64,000 bases of DNA from Pseudomonas entomophila (GTDB lineage: Bacteria > Pseudomonadota > Gammaproteobacteria > Pseudomonadales > Pseudomonadaceae). Positions 36,203 to 46,360 of this stretch are shown here, piece by piece. Where the stretch lies: the NCBI RefSeq assembly GCF_029478665.1, contig NZ_JARPQB010000025.1, positions 41,936 to 105,935 of the forward strand. The letters are read 5' to 3'. Position numbers and translations under genes: made by a program. The notes under the pieces were generated by a model. It saw only the letters and a program-made list of their open reading frames with translations. It did not search any database and was not told where the DNA came from. The stretch's first letter is position 1; every line of letters begins with the position of its first letter.

Positions 36203-36913
36203 TCAGTCGAGGGCGGGGAGGTCGAGTTTCAGGCGTTTGGCCGAGGCGCGCAGGTGGGCTTCGGCGCAGGCTGCCGCTGCCTGCCGGTCGCCGTCGGCGA
36301 TGGCCAGGTACAGGGCCCGGTGCTCGCGCAGGGCGTCGGCCGAACCCCCTACCGCTGGGGTGGCGGAGTTTTCCCAGGCGGTACGGCGCGCGGCGGCCAG
36401 CTGGCCGCCGAGGAAGTCGTGGAAGGCGACGAAGTAGTCGTTCTTGCTGGCTTCGGCGATGGCGCGGTGGAAGGCCACGTCGGCGGCCGAGGCGCTGGCG
36501 AAGTCGCTGCGCGGGTCTTCCATGGTCTCCAGGGCGGCGGCCATGCGCTTGAGGTCACCGTCATCGCGGCGGCGGGCGGCGATGGCGGCGGCCTGGGTCT
36601 CGATCCACAGGCGCATTTCGAACATCTGCACCAGGTCCGGCGTGCGCCCCTGGCTGCCGGGGAAGCGGAACACGGTGCCACTGGGCGTCTGCGAGATGTA
36701 CGAGCCGAGCCCGCGGCGGGCGATCAGCACGCCATCGGCCTTGAGCTGCGCCACCGCTTCACGCACCACCGAGCGGCTGACGTTCAGCTGTTCGGCCAGT
36801 TGCTGTTCGGTGGGCAGGCGCGATTCGGCGGCCAGGCGGCCGGCATCGATTTCGCCGCGGATGGCGCTGACGACCCGTTCGACGAGAGTGTCGGGGCGCT
36901 GAAGCTCGAGCAT
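36203..36913 (-). CDS. FadR/GntR-family transcriptional regulator (FCD domain)
   Basis: A 236-residue regulator: winged helix at about residues 8-75 (PTEQQLAEQLNVSRSVVREAVAQL... GLGSYISQT) and an all-helical FCD ligand domain with the family's metal or carboxylate-binding residues ('DVAFHRAIAEASKN', 'EHRALYLAIADGD'). The FCD group typically senses hydroxy- or keto-acids. It sits immediately upstream of lhgO and the transporter, in the same direction, and both genes carry matching TNGTNNNACNA sites in front, so it is probably an autoregulated repressor responding to 2-hydroxyglutarate or a relative. Confidence 0.9.
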   Translation of the reverse strand: MLELQRPDTLVERVVSAIRGEIDAGRLAAESRLPTEQQLAEQLNVSRSVVREAVAQLKADGVLIARRGLGSYISQTPSGTVFRFPGSQGRTPDLVQMFEMRLWIETQAAAIAARRRDDGDLKRMAAALETMEDPRSDFASASAADVAFHRAIAEASKNDYFVAFHDFLGGQLAAARRTAWENSATPAVGGSADALREHRALYLAIADGDRQAAAACAEAHLRASAKRLKLDLPALD

Positions 36914-36934
36914 GGACAGTGGTTTCTTGTTGGT

Positions 36935-36949
36935 CAGGTTGTCAGACAA
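36935..36949. promoter_or_regulatory. Candidate autoregulatory operator, upstream of the FadR-type regulator gene
   Basis: The perfect palindrome TTGTCAGACAA (36939-36949) fits TNGTNNNACNA and shares CAGGTTGTCAGAC with 36140-36152. It lies 26 bases before the regulator start at 36913. Confidence 0.65.
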
Positions 36950-36999
36950 TGCCTGTGCCGGTGTTTGTCTGTCAATGTTCTGGTGAGCTGCACGCTGTT

Positions 37000-37116
37000 T
37001 GTAGGAGCGGCCTTGTGCCGCGAAAGGGCCGCAGCGCGGCCCCAGGATCTCGGCATTTACCCACATATTGTTGGGGCTGCTTCGCAGCCCTTTCGCGGCA
37101 CAAGGCCGCTCCTACA
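37000..37116. repeat. REPIN, 117 bp, 'GGCCTTGTGCC' subtype
   Basis: TGTAGGAGCGGCCTTGTGCC and its inverse enclose a spacer containing CCCCAGGATCTCG. The element at 42696-42812 has the same length and the same spacer motif. Confidence 0.88.
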
Positions 37117-37132
37117 CAGGCGATGTATTGGT

Positions 37133-37486
37133 TCAGAGCTCGGACACGAACGTCCCGGTCCCGTCGAGGATATTGCGCAAGGTCAGCGCCACTTCCTCCA
37201 GGTCGCTGCCGGCAGACGTGAGGATGATTTCCAGCGACTCATCCCCCTTCAGCGCATCACGGTCCCCCGGCGCCACCTCGATCAGCAACCGTTCGGCGCT
37301 CAGGGTCACCTTCAACCCATCCAGCGTCGAAGGCTCGTCGTCCAGGGTGAGGTCGACGGTGTCCTCGTCCGGGTAACGGGTCAGCAGGAACATCTGGCCC
37401 TTGTCGCTGTGGCAGCACAGGGTCGCCATGTTGTCTTCCTCGTCATCGCAGGGGGTGGCGAAGAGCAGGGCGGTTTTCAGTTGCAT
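37133..37486 (-). CDS. Hypothetical acidic protein, 117 residues
   Basis: Starts MQLKTALLFATPCDDEEDNM and is acidic (many Asp/Glu), without signal peptide or membrane segment. It contains 'LCCHSDKGQMFLLTRYPDEDTVDLTLDD'. I recognise no family. It is leftward, after a REPIN and divergent from gdhB (270 bases apart), and its codon use resembles its neighbours. The pattern of strands and acidic residues is not enough to predict a role. Confidence 0.6.
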   Translation of the reverse strand: MQLKTALLFATPCDDEEDNMATLCCHSDKGQMFLLTRYPDEDTVDLTLDDEPSTLDGLKVTLSAERLLIEVAPGDRDALKGDESLEIILTSAGSDLEEVALTLRNILDGTGTFVSEL

Positions 37487-37757
37487 GGGCGGCTCGGGTC
37501 AATGGAAATGAACGGGAATTCTGACAGCCTTGACCGTCGCGATAAACGTAAAGTTACCGCCCCTTGACCGAATATGTCGCAGCGCTGCAAGCCGCGGTGA
37601 CCGTTCAGTCGTTAAGCTCCCCAGTCGGTGGACATGACGCTCATGTCCAACGCCTGGTTTTACCGTCCGGCTTGCCGCGGGTTGGCTATCGTTGATCCGT
37701 ACGTGGCGGACGCATGCGACGCTTCACCTATAACAAAGCCCAAGCGGAGTACCACAG

Positions 37758-40700
37758 ATGGCGTTTTTCACCGCAGCCAGCAAAGCCGACTTCCAGCATC
37801 AACTGCAGGTGGCCCTGGCGCAGCACATCAGCGAGCAGTCCCTGCCACAAGTGGCGCTGTTCGCCGAACAGTTCTTCGGCATCATCTCTCTGGACGAACT
37901 TACCCAGCGCAGGCTGTCGGACCTGGCCGGCTGCACGCTGTCCGCCTGGCGCATCATCGAGCGCTTCGACCCCCAGCACCCGCAGGTGCGGGTCTACAAC
38001 CCTGATTACGAACGCCACGGCTGGCAGTCCACGCACACCGTGGTCGAGGTGCTGCACCACGACCTGCCATTCCTGGTCGACTCGGTGCGCACCGAACTCA
38101 ACCGCCGCGGCTACAGCATCCACACGCTACAGACCACCGTGCTCAGCGTGCGCCGTGGCGCCAAGGGCGAACTGGTCGAGCTGCTGCCCAAGGGCACCTC
38201 GGGCGAAGGCGTCAGCCATGAGTCGCTGATGTACCTGGAAATCGACCGCTGCGCCAACGCCGCCGAGCTCACCACGCTCACAAAAGAGCTGGAGCAGGTG
38301 CTGGCCGAGGTGCGCGGCGTGGTCGCCGACTTCGAGCCGATGAAGGCCAAGATCCGCGAATTGCTCGAGCTGGTCGAGCAGAACGCCTTCGGCCCGGCGC
38401 AGAACGACAAGGCCGAGGTGAAGAGCTTCCTGTCGTGGTTGCTGGACAACCATTTCACCTTCCTCGGCTATGAAGAATTCACCGTCGCCTCCGACGCCAC
38501 CGGCGGCCACCTGGTTTACGACGAGGGCTCGTTCCTCGGCCTGACGCGCCTGCTGCGGGCCGGTCTGGGCGCCGATGACCTGCGCATCGAGGAATACGCC
38601 GTCGCCTACCTGCGCGAGCCACGCCTGCTGTCGTTCGCCAAGGCCTCGCAACCGAGCCGCGTGCATCGCCCGGCCTACCCGGACTACGTGTCGATCCGCC
38701 AGATCGACAAAGACGGCAACGTTGTCAAGGAGTGCCGTTTCATGGGCCTGTACACCTCGTCGGTGTACGGCGAGAGCGTGCACACCATCCCCTACATCCG
38801 TGGCAAGGTCGCCGAAGTCGAGCGCCGCTCGCACTTCGACCCGAAAGCCCACCTGGGCAAGGAACTGGCCCAGGTACTCGAGGTGCTGCCGCGCGACGAC
38901 CTGTTCCAGACCCCGGTCGACGAACTGTTCAGCACCGCGATGTCGATCGTGCAGATCCAGGAGCGCAACAAGATCCGCGTGTTCCTGCGCAAGGACCCGT
39001 ACGGCCGCTTCTGCTACTGCCTGGCCTATGTGCCGCGCGAGATCTACTCCACCGAAGTGCGGCAGAAGATCCAGCAGGTGCTGATGGAGCGCCTGAAGGC
39101 CACCGACTGCGAGTTCTGGACCTTCTTCTCCGAGTCGGTGCTGGCCCGCGTGCAACTGATCCTGCGCGTCGACCCGAAGAACCGCATCGACATCGACCTG
39201 CAGCAGCTGGAAAACGAAGTGATCCAGGCCTGCCGCTCGTGGCAGGACGACTTCTCCACGCTGGTGGTGGAGAACTTCGGCGAAGCCCACGGCACCAACA
39301 TCCTCGCCGACTTCCCCAAAGGCTTCCCGGCCGGCTACCGCGAGCGCTTCGCCGCGCATTCGGCGGTGGTCGACATGCAGCACGTGCTCAACCTGTCGGA
39401 AACCAAGCCGCTGGCCATGAGCTTCTACCAGCCGCTCACGCAGCTGGGCGAGCGCCAGTTGCACTGCAAGCTGTACCACGCCGACACGCCGCTGGCGCTG
39501 TCGGACGTGTTGCCGATCCTGGAAAACCTCGGCCTGCGCGTGCTCGGTGAGTTCCCGTACCGCCTGCGCCACGCCAGCGGCCGCGAGTTCTGGATCCACG
39601 ACTTCGCCTTCACCTACAGCGAAGGCCTGAACCTCGACATCCAGCAGCTCAACGACACCTTCCAGGACGCCTTCGTCCATATCGTCAAGGGCGACGCCGA
39701 GAACGACGCCTTCAACCGCCTGGTGCTCACCGCCGGCCTGCCATGGCGCGACGTGGCGCTGCTGCGCGCCTACGCCCGCTACCTCAAGCAGATCCGCCTG
39801 GGCTTCGACCTGGGCTACATCGCCAGCACCCTGAACAACCACACCGACATCGCCCGCGAACTGACCCGGTTGTTCAAGACCCGCTTCTACCTGGCGCGCA
39901 AGCTGACCCAGGATGACCTGGACGACAAGCAGCAGCGCCTGGAGCAGGCGATCCTCACGGCCCTGGACGAGGTCCAGGTGCTCAACGAGGACCGCATCCT
40001 GCGCCGCTACCTGGACCTGATCAAGGCGACGTTGCGCACCAACTTCTACCAGCCGGACGCCAACGGCCAGAACAAGTCCTACTTCAGCTTCAAGTTCAAC
40101 CCGAAACTGATCCCCGAACTGCCGAAGCCGGTGCCCAAGTTCGAGATCTTCGTCTATTCGCCACGGGTCGAGGGCGTGCACCTGCGCTTCGGCAATGTCG
40201 CCCGCGGCGGCCTGCGCTGGTCGGACCGCGAAGAGGACTTCCGCACCGAAGTGCTCGGCCTGGTCAAGGCCCAGCAGGTGAAGAACTCGGTGATCGTGCC
40301 GGTGGGCGCCAAGGGCGGCTTCCTGCCGCGCCGCCTGCCGTTGGGCGGCAGCCGCGACGAGATCGCCGCCGAAGGCGTGGCGTGCTACCGCATCTTCATC
40401 TCCGGCCTGCTCGACATCACCGACAACCTCAAGGACGGTGGCGTGGTGCCGCCATTGAACGTTGTCCGTCACGATGACGACGACCCGTACCTGGTGGTGG
40501 CGGCGGACAAAGGCACCGCGACCTTCTCCGACATCGCCAACGGCATCGCCATCGACTACGGCTTCTGGCTGGGCGACGCCTTCGCCTCGGGCGGCTCGGC
40601 CGGTTACGACCACAAGAAGATGGGCATCACCGCCCGTGGCGCCTGGGTGGGCGTGCAGCGCCACTTCCGCGAGCGCGGCATCAACGTGCAGGAAGACCCG

Positions 40701-42623
40701 ATCACCGTGGTCGGTGTCGGCGACATGGCCGGCGACGTGTTCGGCAACGGCCTGCTGATGTCCGACAAGCTGCAACTGGTGGCGGCGTTCAACCACCTGC
40801 ACATCTTCATCGACCCGAACCCGGACCCGGCCACCAGCTTCGTCGAGCGCAAGCGCCTGTTCGACCTGCCGCGCTCGGCTTGGAGCGACTACGACACCAG
40901 CATCATGTCCGAAGGCGGCGGGATCTTCCCGCGCAGCGCCAAGAGCATCGCCATCAGCCCGCAGATGAAGGAACGCTTCGCCATCGAAGCCGACCGCCTG
41001 ACGCCGACCGAGCTGCTGCACGCGCTGCTGCAGGCGCCGGTCGACCTGCTGTGGAACGGCGGTATCGGCACCTACGTCAAGGCCAGCAGCGAAAGCCACG
41101 CCGATGTCGGCGACAAGGCCAACGACGCCCTGCGCGTCAATGGCAACGAGCTGCGCTGCAAGGTGGTGGGCGAGGGCGGCAACCTGGGCATGACCCAGCT
41201 CGGCCGTGTCGAGTTCGGCCTGAACGGCGGCGCCACCAACACCGACTTCATCGACAACGCCGGTGGCGTGGACTGCTCCGACCACGAGGTCAACATCAAG
41301 ATCCTGCTCAACGAGGTTGTGCAGGGTGGCGACATGACCGAGAAGCAGCGCAACCAGCTGCTGGGCAGCATGACCGACGAAGTGGCCGGCCTGGTGCTGG
41401 GCAACAACTACAAGCAGACGCAAGCGCTGTCGCTGGCGGCCCGCCGTGCCCGCGAACGGATCGCCGAGTACAAGCGCCTGATGGCTGATCTCGAGGCCCG
41501 CGGCAAGCTGGACCGCGCCATCGAGTTCCTGCCCACCGAGGAGCAGCTGGCCGAGCGCCTGGCCGCCGGCCAGGGCCTGACCCGCGCCGAGCTGTCGGTG
41601 CTGATCTCGTACAGCAAGATCGACCTCAAGGAGCAGTTGCTCAAGTCGCTGGTGCCGGACGACGACTATCTCACCCGTGACATGGAGACGGCCTTCCCGC
41701 CGTCGCTGGTGAGCAAGTTCGCCGATTCGATGCGCCGTCACCGCCTGAAGCGCGAGATCGTCAGCACCCAGATCGCCAACGACCTGGTCAACAACATGGG
41801 CATCACCTTCGTGCAGCGCCTGAAGGAGTCCACCGGCATGAGCCCGGCGAACGTTGCCGGCGCCTATGTGATCGTGCGCGACATCTTCCACCTGCCGCAC
41901 TGGTTCCGCCAGATCGAGGCGCTGGACTACCAGGTCCCGGCCGAGATCCAGTTGACGCTGATGGACGAACTGATGCGCCTGGGCCGTCGCGCCACCCGTT
42001 GGTTCCTGCGCAGCCGCCGCAACGAGCAGGACGCGGGTCGTGACGTCGCCCACTTCGGGCCGGTGCTCGCGCAGCTGGGGCTCAAGCTCGATGAACTGCT
42101 GGAAGGGCCGACCCGCGAGCGCTGGATGGTCCGCTACCAGGGCTTCGTCGAAGCCGGCGTGCCGGAGCTGCTGGCGCGCATGGTCGCGGGTACCACCCAC
42201 TTGTACACCCTGCTGCCGATCATCGAGGCCTCGGACGTCACCGGCCACGACCCGGCACAGGTGGCCAAGGCGTTCTTCGCCGTGGGCAGTTCGCTGGACC
42301 TGACCTGGTACCTGCAGGAAATCAGCAACCTGCCGGTGGACAACAACTGGCAGGCCCTGGCCCGCGAGGCGTTCCGCGACGATATCGACCTGCAGCAGCG
42401 GGCGATCACCATCTCCGTGTTGCAGATGGCCGACGCGCCGGACGACATGGACGCCCGCGTCGCGCTGTGGTGCGAGCAGCACCGGGTGATGGTCGAGCGC
42501 TGGCGGGCCATGCTCGATGACCTGCGCAACGCCACCGGCACCGACTATGCGATGTACGCGGTGGCCAACCGCGAGCTGGTCGACCTGGCGATGAGCGGGC
42601 AGGCGGTGGTGATTCCGTCCTGA
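37758..42623 (+). CDS. gdhB: NAD-specific glutamate dehydrogenase, large (180 kDa) type
   Basis: This enzyme oxidises glutamate to 2-oxoglutarate and ammonia, feeding amino-acid carbon into the TCA cycle. The 1621-residue length matches the L-GDH180 class. The N-terminal half carries ACT-like regulatory regions and the catalytic part lies around residues 790-1330, with 'GGLRWSDREEDFRTEVLGLVKAQQVKNSVIVPVGAKGGF' (substrate Lys near 852) and 'VGVGDMAGDVFGNG' for NAD. The ATG at 37758 follows an ACCACAG stretch with little ribosome-binding sequence. A strong terminator follows the stop. It is divergent from the small acidic protein. Confidence 0.97.
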   Translation: MAFFTAASKADFQHQLQVALAQHISEQSLPQVALFAEQFFGIISLDELTQRRLSDLAGCTLSAWRIIERFDPQHPQVRVYNPDYERHGWQSTHTVVEVLHHDLPFLVDSVRTELNRRGYSIHTLQTTVLSVRRGAKGELVELLPKGTSGEGVSHESLMYLEIDRCANAAELTTLTKELEQVLAEVRGVVADFEPMKAKIRELLELVEQNAFGPAQNDKAEVKSFLSWLLDNHFTFLGYEEFTVASDATGGHLVYDEGSFLGLTRLLRAGLGADDLRIEEYAVAYLREPRLLSFAKASQPSRVHRPAYPDYVSIRQIDKDGNVVKECRFMGLYTSSVYGESVHTIPYIRGKVAEVERRSHFDPKAHLGKELAQVLEVLPRDDLFQTPVDELFSTAMSIVQIQERNKIRVFLRKDPYGRFCYCLAYVPREIYSTEVRQKIQQVLMERLKATDCEFWTFFSESVLARVQLILRVDPKNRIDIDLQQLENEVIQACRSWQDDFSTLVVENFGEAHGTNILADFPKGFPAGYRERFAAHSAVVDMQHVLNLSETKPLAMSFYQPLTQLGERQLHCKLYHADTPLALSDVLPILENLGLRVLGEFPYRLRHASGREFWIHDFAFTYSEGLNLDIQQLNDTFQDAFVHIVKGDAENDAFNRLVLTAGLPWRDVALLRAYARYLKQIRLGFDLGYIASTLNNHTDIARELTRLFKTRFYLARKLTQDDLDDKQQRLEQAILTALDEVQVLNEDRILRRYLDLIKATLRTNFYQPDANGQNKSYFSFKFNPKLIPELPKPVPKFEIFVYSPRVEGVHLRFGNVARGGLRWSDREEDFRTEVLGLVKAQQVKNSVIVPVGAKGGFLPRRLPLGGSRDEIAAEGVACYRIFISGLLDITDNLKDGGVVPPLNVVRHDDDDPYLVVAADKGTATFSDIANGIAIDYGFWLGDAFASGGSAGYDHKKMGITARGAWVGVQRHFRERGINVQEDPITVVGVGDMAGDVFGNGLLMSDKLQLVAAFNHLHIFIDPNPDPATSFVERKRLFDLPRSAWSDYDTSIMSEGGGIFPRSAKSIAISPQMKERFAIEADRLTPTELLHALLQAPVDLLWNGGIGTYVKASSESHADVGDKANDALRVNGNELRCKVVGEGGNLGMTQLGRVEFGLNGGATNTDFIDNAGGVDCSDHEVNIKILLNEVVQGGDMTEKQRNQLLGSMTDEVAGLVLGNNYKQTQALSLAARRARERIAEYKRLMADLEARGKLDRAIEFLPTEEQLAERLAAGQGLTRAELSVLISYSKIDLKEQLLKSLVPDDDYLTRDMETAFPPSLVSKFADSMRRHRLKREIVSTQIANDLVNNMGITFVQRLKESTGMSPANVAGAYVIVRDIFHLPHWFRQIEALDYQVPAEIQLTLMDELMRLGRRATRWFLRSRRNEQDAGRDVAHFGPVLAQLGLKLDELLEGPTRERWMVRYQGFVEAGVPELLARMVAGTTHLYTLLPIIEASDVTGHDPAQVAKAFFAVGSSLDLTWYLQEISNLPVDNNWQALAREAFRDDIDLQQRAITISVLQMADAPDDMDARVALWCEQHRVMVERWRAMLDDLRNATGTDYAMYAVANRELVDLAMSGQAVVIPS

Positions 42624-42640
42624 GCCTTGCGTTGAAGTGA

Positions 42641-42676
42641 AAAAAGAAGCCCCGGCAGCGATGCCGGGGCTTTTTA
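42641..42676 (+). terminator. Rho-independent terminator of gdhB
   Basis: A perfect 8-bp stem GCCCCGGC/GCCGGGGC (42649-42656, 42663-42670) with a six-base loop, preceded by AAAAAGAA and followed by TTTTTA, so it may work in both directions. Confidence 0.9.
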
Positions 42677-42695
42677 TTTGGAGTTGCACAATTTG

Positions 42696-42812
42696 TGTAG
42701 GAGCGGCCTTGTGCCGCGAAAGGGCTGCACAGCAGCCCCAGGATCTCGCCTTTGGCGCGGGAATTGCCGGGGCCGCGTTGCGGCCCTTTCGCGGCACAAG
42801 GCCGCTCCTACA
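42696..42812. repeat. REPIN, 117 bp, 'GGCCTTGTGCC' subtype
   Basis: TGTAGGAGCGGCCTTGTGCC and its inverse with a spacer containing CCCCAGGATCTCG, as at 37000-37116, in the gap between gdhB and ppsR (convergent genes). Confidence 0.88.
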
Positions 42813-42825
42813 GGGGGGCGGTGTG

Positions 42826-43644
42826 TTATTTGAATCTGCGTTCCACGCCTTTCTCCACGAGGATCTTCGCCGAAATCTCTTCCACCGAGAAATGCGTGGA
42901 GTTGATGTTGGGGATGTTCTCCTTGCGGAACAGGTTCTCCACCTCGCGCACCTCGAACTCGCACTGGGCGAAGCTCGAATAGCGGCTGTTGGGCTTGCGC
43001 TCGTGGCGGATGGCGGTCAGGCGGTCGGGGTCGATGGTCAGGCCGAACAGCTTGCTGTGGTGCTTCTTCAGCACCGCCGGCAGCTGCAGGCGCTCCATGT
43101 CGTCCTCGGTCAACGGGTAGTTGGCGGCGCGGATACCAAACTGCATGGCCATGTACAGGCAGGTCGGGGTCTTGCCGCAACGCGACACGCCCACCAGGAT
43201 CAGGTCGGCCTTGTCGTAGTAGTGGGTGCGCGCGCCGTCGTCGTTGTCGAGGGCGAAGTTGACCGCCTCGATGCGCTCCATGTAGTTCGAGTTGCCGCCG
43301 ATCGAGTGGGATTTGCCCACGGAATAAGACGAATGGGCGGTCAATTCCTGCTCGAGCGGGGATAAAAACGTCGAGAAGATGTCGATCATGAAGCCATTGG
43401 ATGTGGCCATGACCTCACGGATGTCCTGGTTGACGATGGTGTCGAAGATGATCGGACGCACCCCGTCGCGCTCGGCAGCGGCATTGATCTGCTGGACCAT
43501 GGCGCGAGCCTTGTCCAGCGTATCGATGTAGGGGCGCGTGAATTTGTTGAACGGAATGCTCTCGAATTGTGCGAGCAGGCTCTGGCCCAGCGTTTCTGCG
43601 GTGATGCCGGTACCGTCGGAGATGAAGAACGCAGTTCGTTTCAT
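42826..43644 (-). CDS. ppsR: PEP synthetase regulatory protein (kinase/pyrophosphorylase, DUF299)
   Basis: PpsR controls PEP synthetase by ADP-dependent phosphorylation of a catalytic-domain Thr and by phosphate-dependent dephosphorylation. The 272-residue protein begins [27 protein letters not shown], and has the family's P-loop-like '[16 protein letters not shown]' (about residue 150). The ATG at 43644 is preferred to the GTG two codons upstream because it gives the usual N-terminus and an AGG precedes it. It is divergent from its target gene ppsA, 181 bases away. Confidence 0.95.
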
Positions 43645-43825
43645 TTGCACCTGGGGCCTTAAGCTGCCGAATATTTCTGGATATGATAGGTTCGGTTTGC
43701 CGAACAGGGTCGTTTGGCATTCTCACTTATTTTCCAGGTCCAGGCCACAAGCGTCCCGGCCCAGTCGCAAAACCGGCAGGCGGGCGCCCTTGAGCTTTTC
43801 CAATACAGTTAGTGGAGAGATCACC

Positions 43826-46201
43826 TTGGTAGAGTACGTAGTTTCCCTCGATAAGCTCGGCGTCCATGATGTGGAGCATGTGGGGGGCAAGAACGCATCC
43901 CTCGGCGAGATGATCAGCAACCTCGCCGGTGCCGGCGTGTCGGTGCCGGGCGGCTTTGCCACTACGGCCCAGGCGTACCGCGACTTTCTCGAGCAGAGTG
44001 GCCTGAACGACCGCATCCATGCGGCGCTCGACGCCCTGGATGTGGACGACATCAACGCCCTGGCCAAGACCGGCGCGCAGATCCGCCAGTGGGTGATGGA
44101 AGCCGAATTCCCGGCGCGCCTGGATTCGGAAATCCGTACGGCCTTCGCGCAGATGTCCAAGGGCAACGACAACATGGCCGTGGCCGTGCGTTCCTCGGCC
44201 ACCGCCGAAGACCTGCCGGACGCTTCCTTTGCCGGCCAGCAGGAGACCTTCCTCAATATCCGCGGCGTCGACAACGTGATCCGCGCCGCCAAGGAAGTAT
44301 TCGCCTCGTTGTTCAACGACCGCGCCATCGCCTACCGCGTGCACCAGGGCTTCGACCACAAGCTGGTCGCCCTGTCCGCTGGCGTGCAGCGCATGGTCCG
44401 CTCCGAAACCGGCACCGCCGGTGTGATGTTCACCCTCGATACCGAATCGGGCTTCCGCGACGTGGTGTTCATCACCGGCGCCTACGGCCTGGGTGAAACC
44501 GTCGTGCAGGGCGCGGTCAACCCTGACGAATTCTATGTCCACAAGCAGACGCTGCAGGCCGGTCGCCCGGCTATCCTGCGCCGCAACCTGGGCAGCAAGG
44601 CGATCAAGATGGTCTACGGCGACGAAGCCAAGGCCGGCCGTTCGGTCAAGACCGTCGAAGTCGACCGTGCCGATCGCGCGCGCTTCTGCCTGAGCGACGC
44701 CGAAGTCAACGAACTGGCCAAGCAGGCCATGATCATCGAGCAGCACTACCAGCGCCCGATGGACATCGAGTGGGCCAAGGACGGTGACGACGGCAAACTG
44801 TACATCGTCCAGGCCCGCCCCGAGACCGTGAAGAGCCGCTCCAGCGCCAATGTCATGGAGCGCTACCTGCTGAAAGAGAAGGGCACCGTGCTGGTCGAAG
44901 GCCGGGCCATCGGCCAGCGCATCGGCGCCGGCAAGGTCCGCGTCATCCACGACGTCTCGGAAATGGACAAGGTCCAGCCGGGCGACGTGCTGGTCTCGGA
45001 CATGACCGACCCGGACTGGGAACCGGTGATGAAACGCGCCAGCGCCATCGTCACCAACCGCGGCGGCCGCACCTGCCACGCGGCGATCATCGCGCGTGAA
45101 CTGGGCATCCCGGCGGTCGTCGGTTGCGGCAACGCCACCCAGGTGCTGAAAGATGGCCAGGGTGTCACCGTCTCCTGCGCCGAAGGCGACACCGGCTTCA
45201 TCTTCGAAGGCGAGCTGGGCTTCGACATCAAGCAGAACTCGGTGGATGCCATGCCCGAGCTGCCGTTCAAGATCATGATGAACGTCGGCAACCCGGACCG
45301 CGCCTTCGACTTCGCCCAGCTGCCCAACGCTGGTGTCGGCCTGGCACGCCTGGAGTTCATCATCAACCGCATGATCGGCGTGCACCCCAAGGCGCTGCTC
45401 AACTACGCCGGCCTGCCGCCTGAGCTGAAGGACAGCGTCGACAAGCGCATCGCCGGCTACGACGATCCGGTTGGCTTCTATGTCGAGAAACTGGTCGAGG
45501 GCATCAGCACCCTGGCTGCGGCCTTCTACCCGAAAAAGGTCATCGTGCGCCTGTCGGACTTCAAGTCCAACGAGTACGCCAACCTGATCGGCGGCAAGCT
45601 GTACGAGCCGGAAGAAGAGAACCCGATGCTGGGCTTCCGTGGCGCCTCGCGCTACATCAGCGAATCGTTCCGTGACTGCTTCGAACTCGAGTGCCGCGCG
45701 CTCAAGCGCGTGCGTAACGACATGGGCCTGACCAACGTCGAGATCATGGTGCCGTTCGTGCGCACCCTGGGCGAGGCCAGCCAGGTCGTCGACCTGCTCG
45801 CCGAGAACGGCCTGGCCCGCGGCGACAACGGTCTGCGCGTGATCATGATGTGCGAGCTGCCGTCCAACGCGCTGCTGGCCGACGAGTTCCTCGAATACTT
45901 CGACGGCTTCTCCATCGGCTCCAACGACCTCACTCAGCTGACGCTGGGCCTGGACCGCGACTCCGGTATCATCGCCCACCTGTTCGACGAGCGTAACCCG
46001 GCCGTGAAGAAGCTGCTGGCCAACGCCATTCAGGCGTGCAACAAGGCCGGCAAGTACATCGGCATTTGCGGCCAGGGCCCGTCGGACCACCCTGACCTCG
46101 CCAAATGGCTGATGGAGCAGGGTATCGAGAGCGTGTCGCTGAACCCGGACTCGGTGCTCGAAACCTGGTTCTTCCTGGCCGAAGGCCAGGGCGCGGCCTG
46201 A
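43826..46201 (+). CDS. ppsA: Phosphoenolpyruvate synthase
   Basis: PpsA converts pyruvate and ATP to PEP, AMP and phosphate, the first step of gluconeogenesis from pyruvate or lactate. The 791-residue protein has the N-terminal ATP-grasp region ([14 protein letters not shown]), the swivelling phosphohistidine segment '[20 protein letters not shown]' (His418) and the C-terminal PEP-utilising barrel ('[18 protein letters not shown]' and 'GICGQGPSD'). The start is the TTG at 43826 ([12 protein letters not shown]), preceded by a GGAGA 8 bases upstream; a longer open frame upstream is not coding. PpsR is its divergent regulator. Confidence 0.96.
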   Translation: MVEYVVSLDKLGVHDVEHVGGKNASLGEMISNLAGAGVSVPGGFATTAQAYRDFLEQSGLNDRIHAALDALDVDDINALAKTGAQIRQWVMEAEFPARLDSEIRTAFAQMSKGNDNMAVAVRSSATAEDLPDASFAGQQETFLNIRGVDNVIRAAKEVFASLFNDRAIAYRVHQGFDHKLVALSAGVQRMVRSETGTAGVMFTLDTESGFRDVVFITGAYGLGETVVQGAVNPDEFYVHKQTLQAGRPAILRRNLGSKAIKMVYGDEAKAGRSVKTVEVDRADRARFCLSDAEVNELAKQAMIIEQHYQRPMDIEWAKDGDDGKLYIVQARPETVKSRSSANVMERYLLKEKGTVLVEGRAIGQRIGAGKVRVIHDVSEMDKVQPGDVLVSDMTDPDWEPVMKRASAIVTNRGGRTCHAAIIARELGIPAVVGCGNATQVLKDGQGVTVSCAEGDTGFIFEGELGFDIKQNSVDAMPELPFKIMMNVGNPDRAFDFAQLPNAGVGLARLEFIINRMIGVHPKALLNYAGLPPELKDSVDKRIAGYDDPVGFYVEKLVEGISTLAAAFYPKKVIVRLSDFKSNEYANLIGGKLYEPEEENPMLGFRGASRYISESFRDCFELECRALKRVRNDMGLTNVEIMVPFVRTLGEASQVVDLLAENGLARGDNGLRVIMMCELPSNALLADEFLEYFDGFSIGSNDLTQLTLGLDRDSGIIAHLFDERNPAVKKLLANAIQACNKAGKYIGICGQGPSDHPDLAKWLMEQGIESVSLNPDSVLETWFFLAEGQGAA

Positions 46202-46241
46202 TGTGATCGGCGGGAGCGCTGCTGCGTTCCCGCTTCGGACC

Positions 46242-46331
46242 TTGTAGGAGCGGGCTTGCCCCGCGATAGCGCCAGTGCGGACGCCTTGGTCGTCTGGTCT
46301 GGCCCGATCGCGGGTCAAGCCCGCTCCTGCA
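46242..46331. repeat. REPIN, 'GGGCTTGCCCCGCGA' subtype
   Basis: GTAGGAGCGGGCTTGCCCCG and its near-inverse GGGTCAAGCCCGCTCCTGCA face each other between ppsA and the alpha/beta hydrolase gene. Confidence 0.85.
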
Positions 46332-46360
46332 TTTCGTTTCCCTTGTATGTTTGTGAACCC

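Noticed and set aside
36961..36975. A third operator-like site (TTGTCTGTCAA) upstream of the FadR-type gene
   Set aside because: It lacks the AC of the TNGTNNNACNA pattern; considered a chance partial match.
38127..42797. A long open frame antisense to gdhB (about 1550 codons)
   Set aside because: It arises from the high G+C third-position bias of gdhB; it has low-complexity Ala/Val/Gln/Arg/His composition and no motif. gdhB itself is firmly identified.
43538..43825. Upstream extension of ppsA
   Set aside because: Crosses the divergent ppsR start and has no family similarity; the TTG at 43826 gives the expected start and has a ribosome-binding site.
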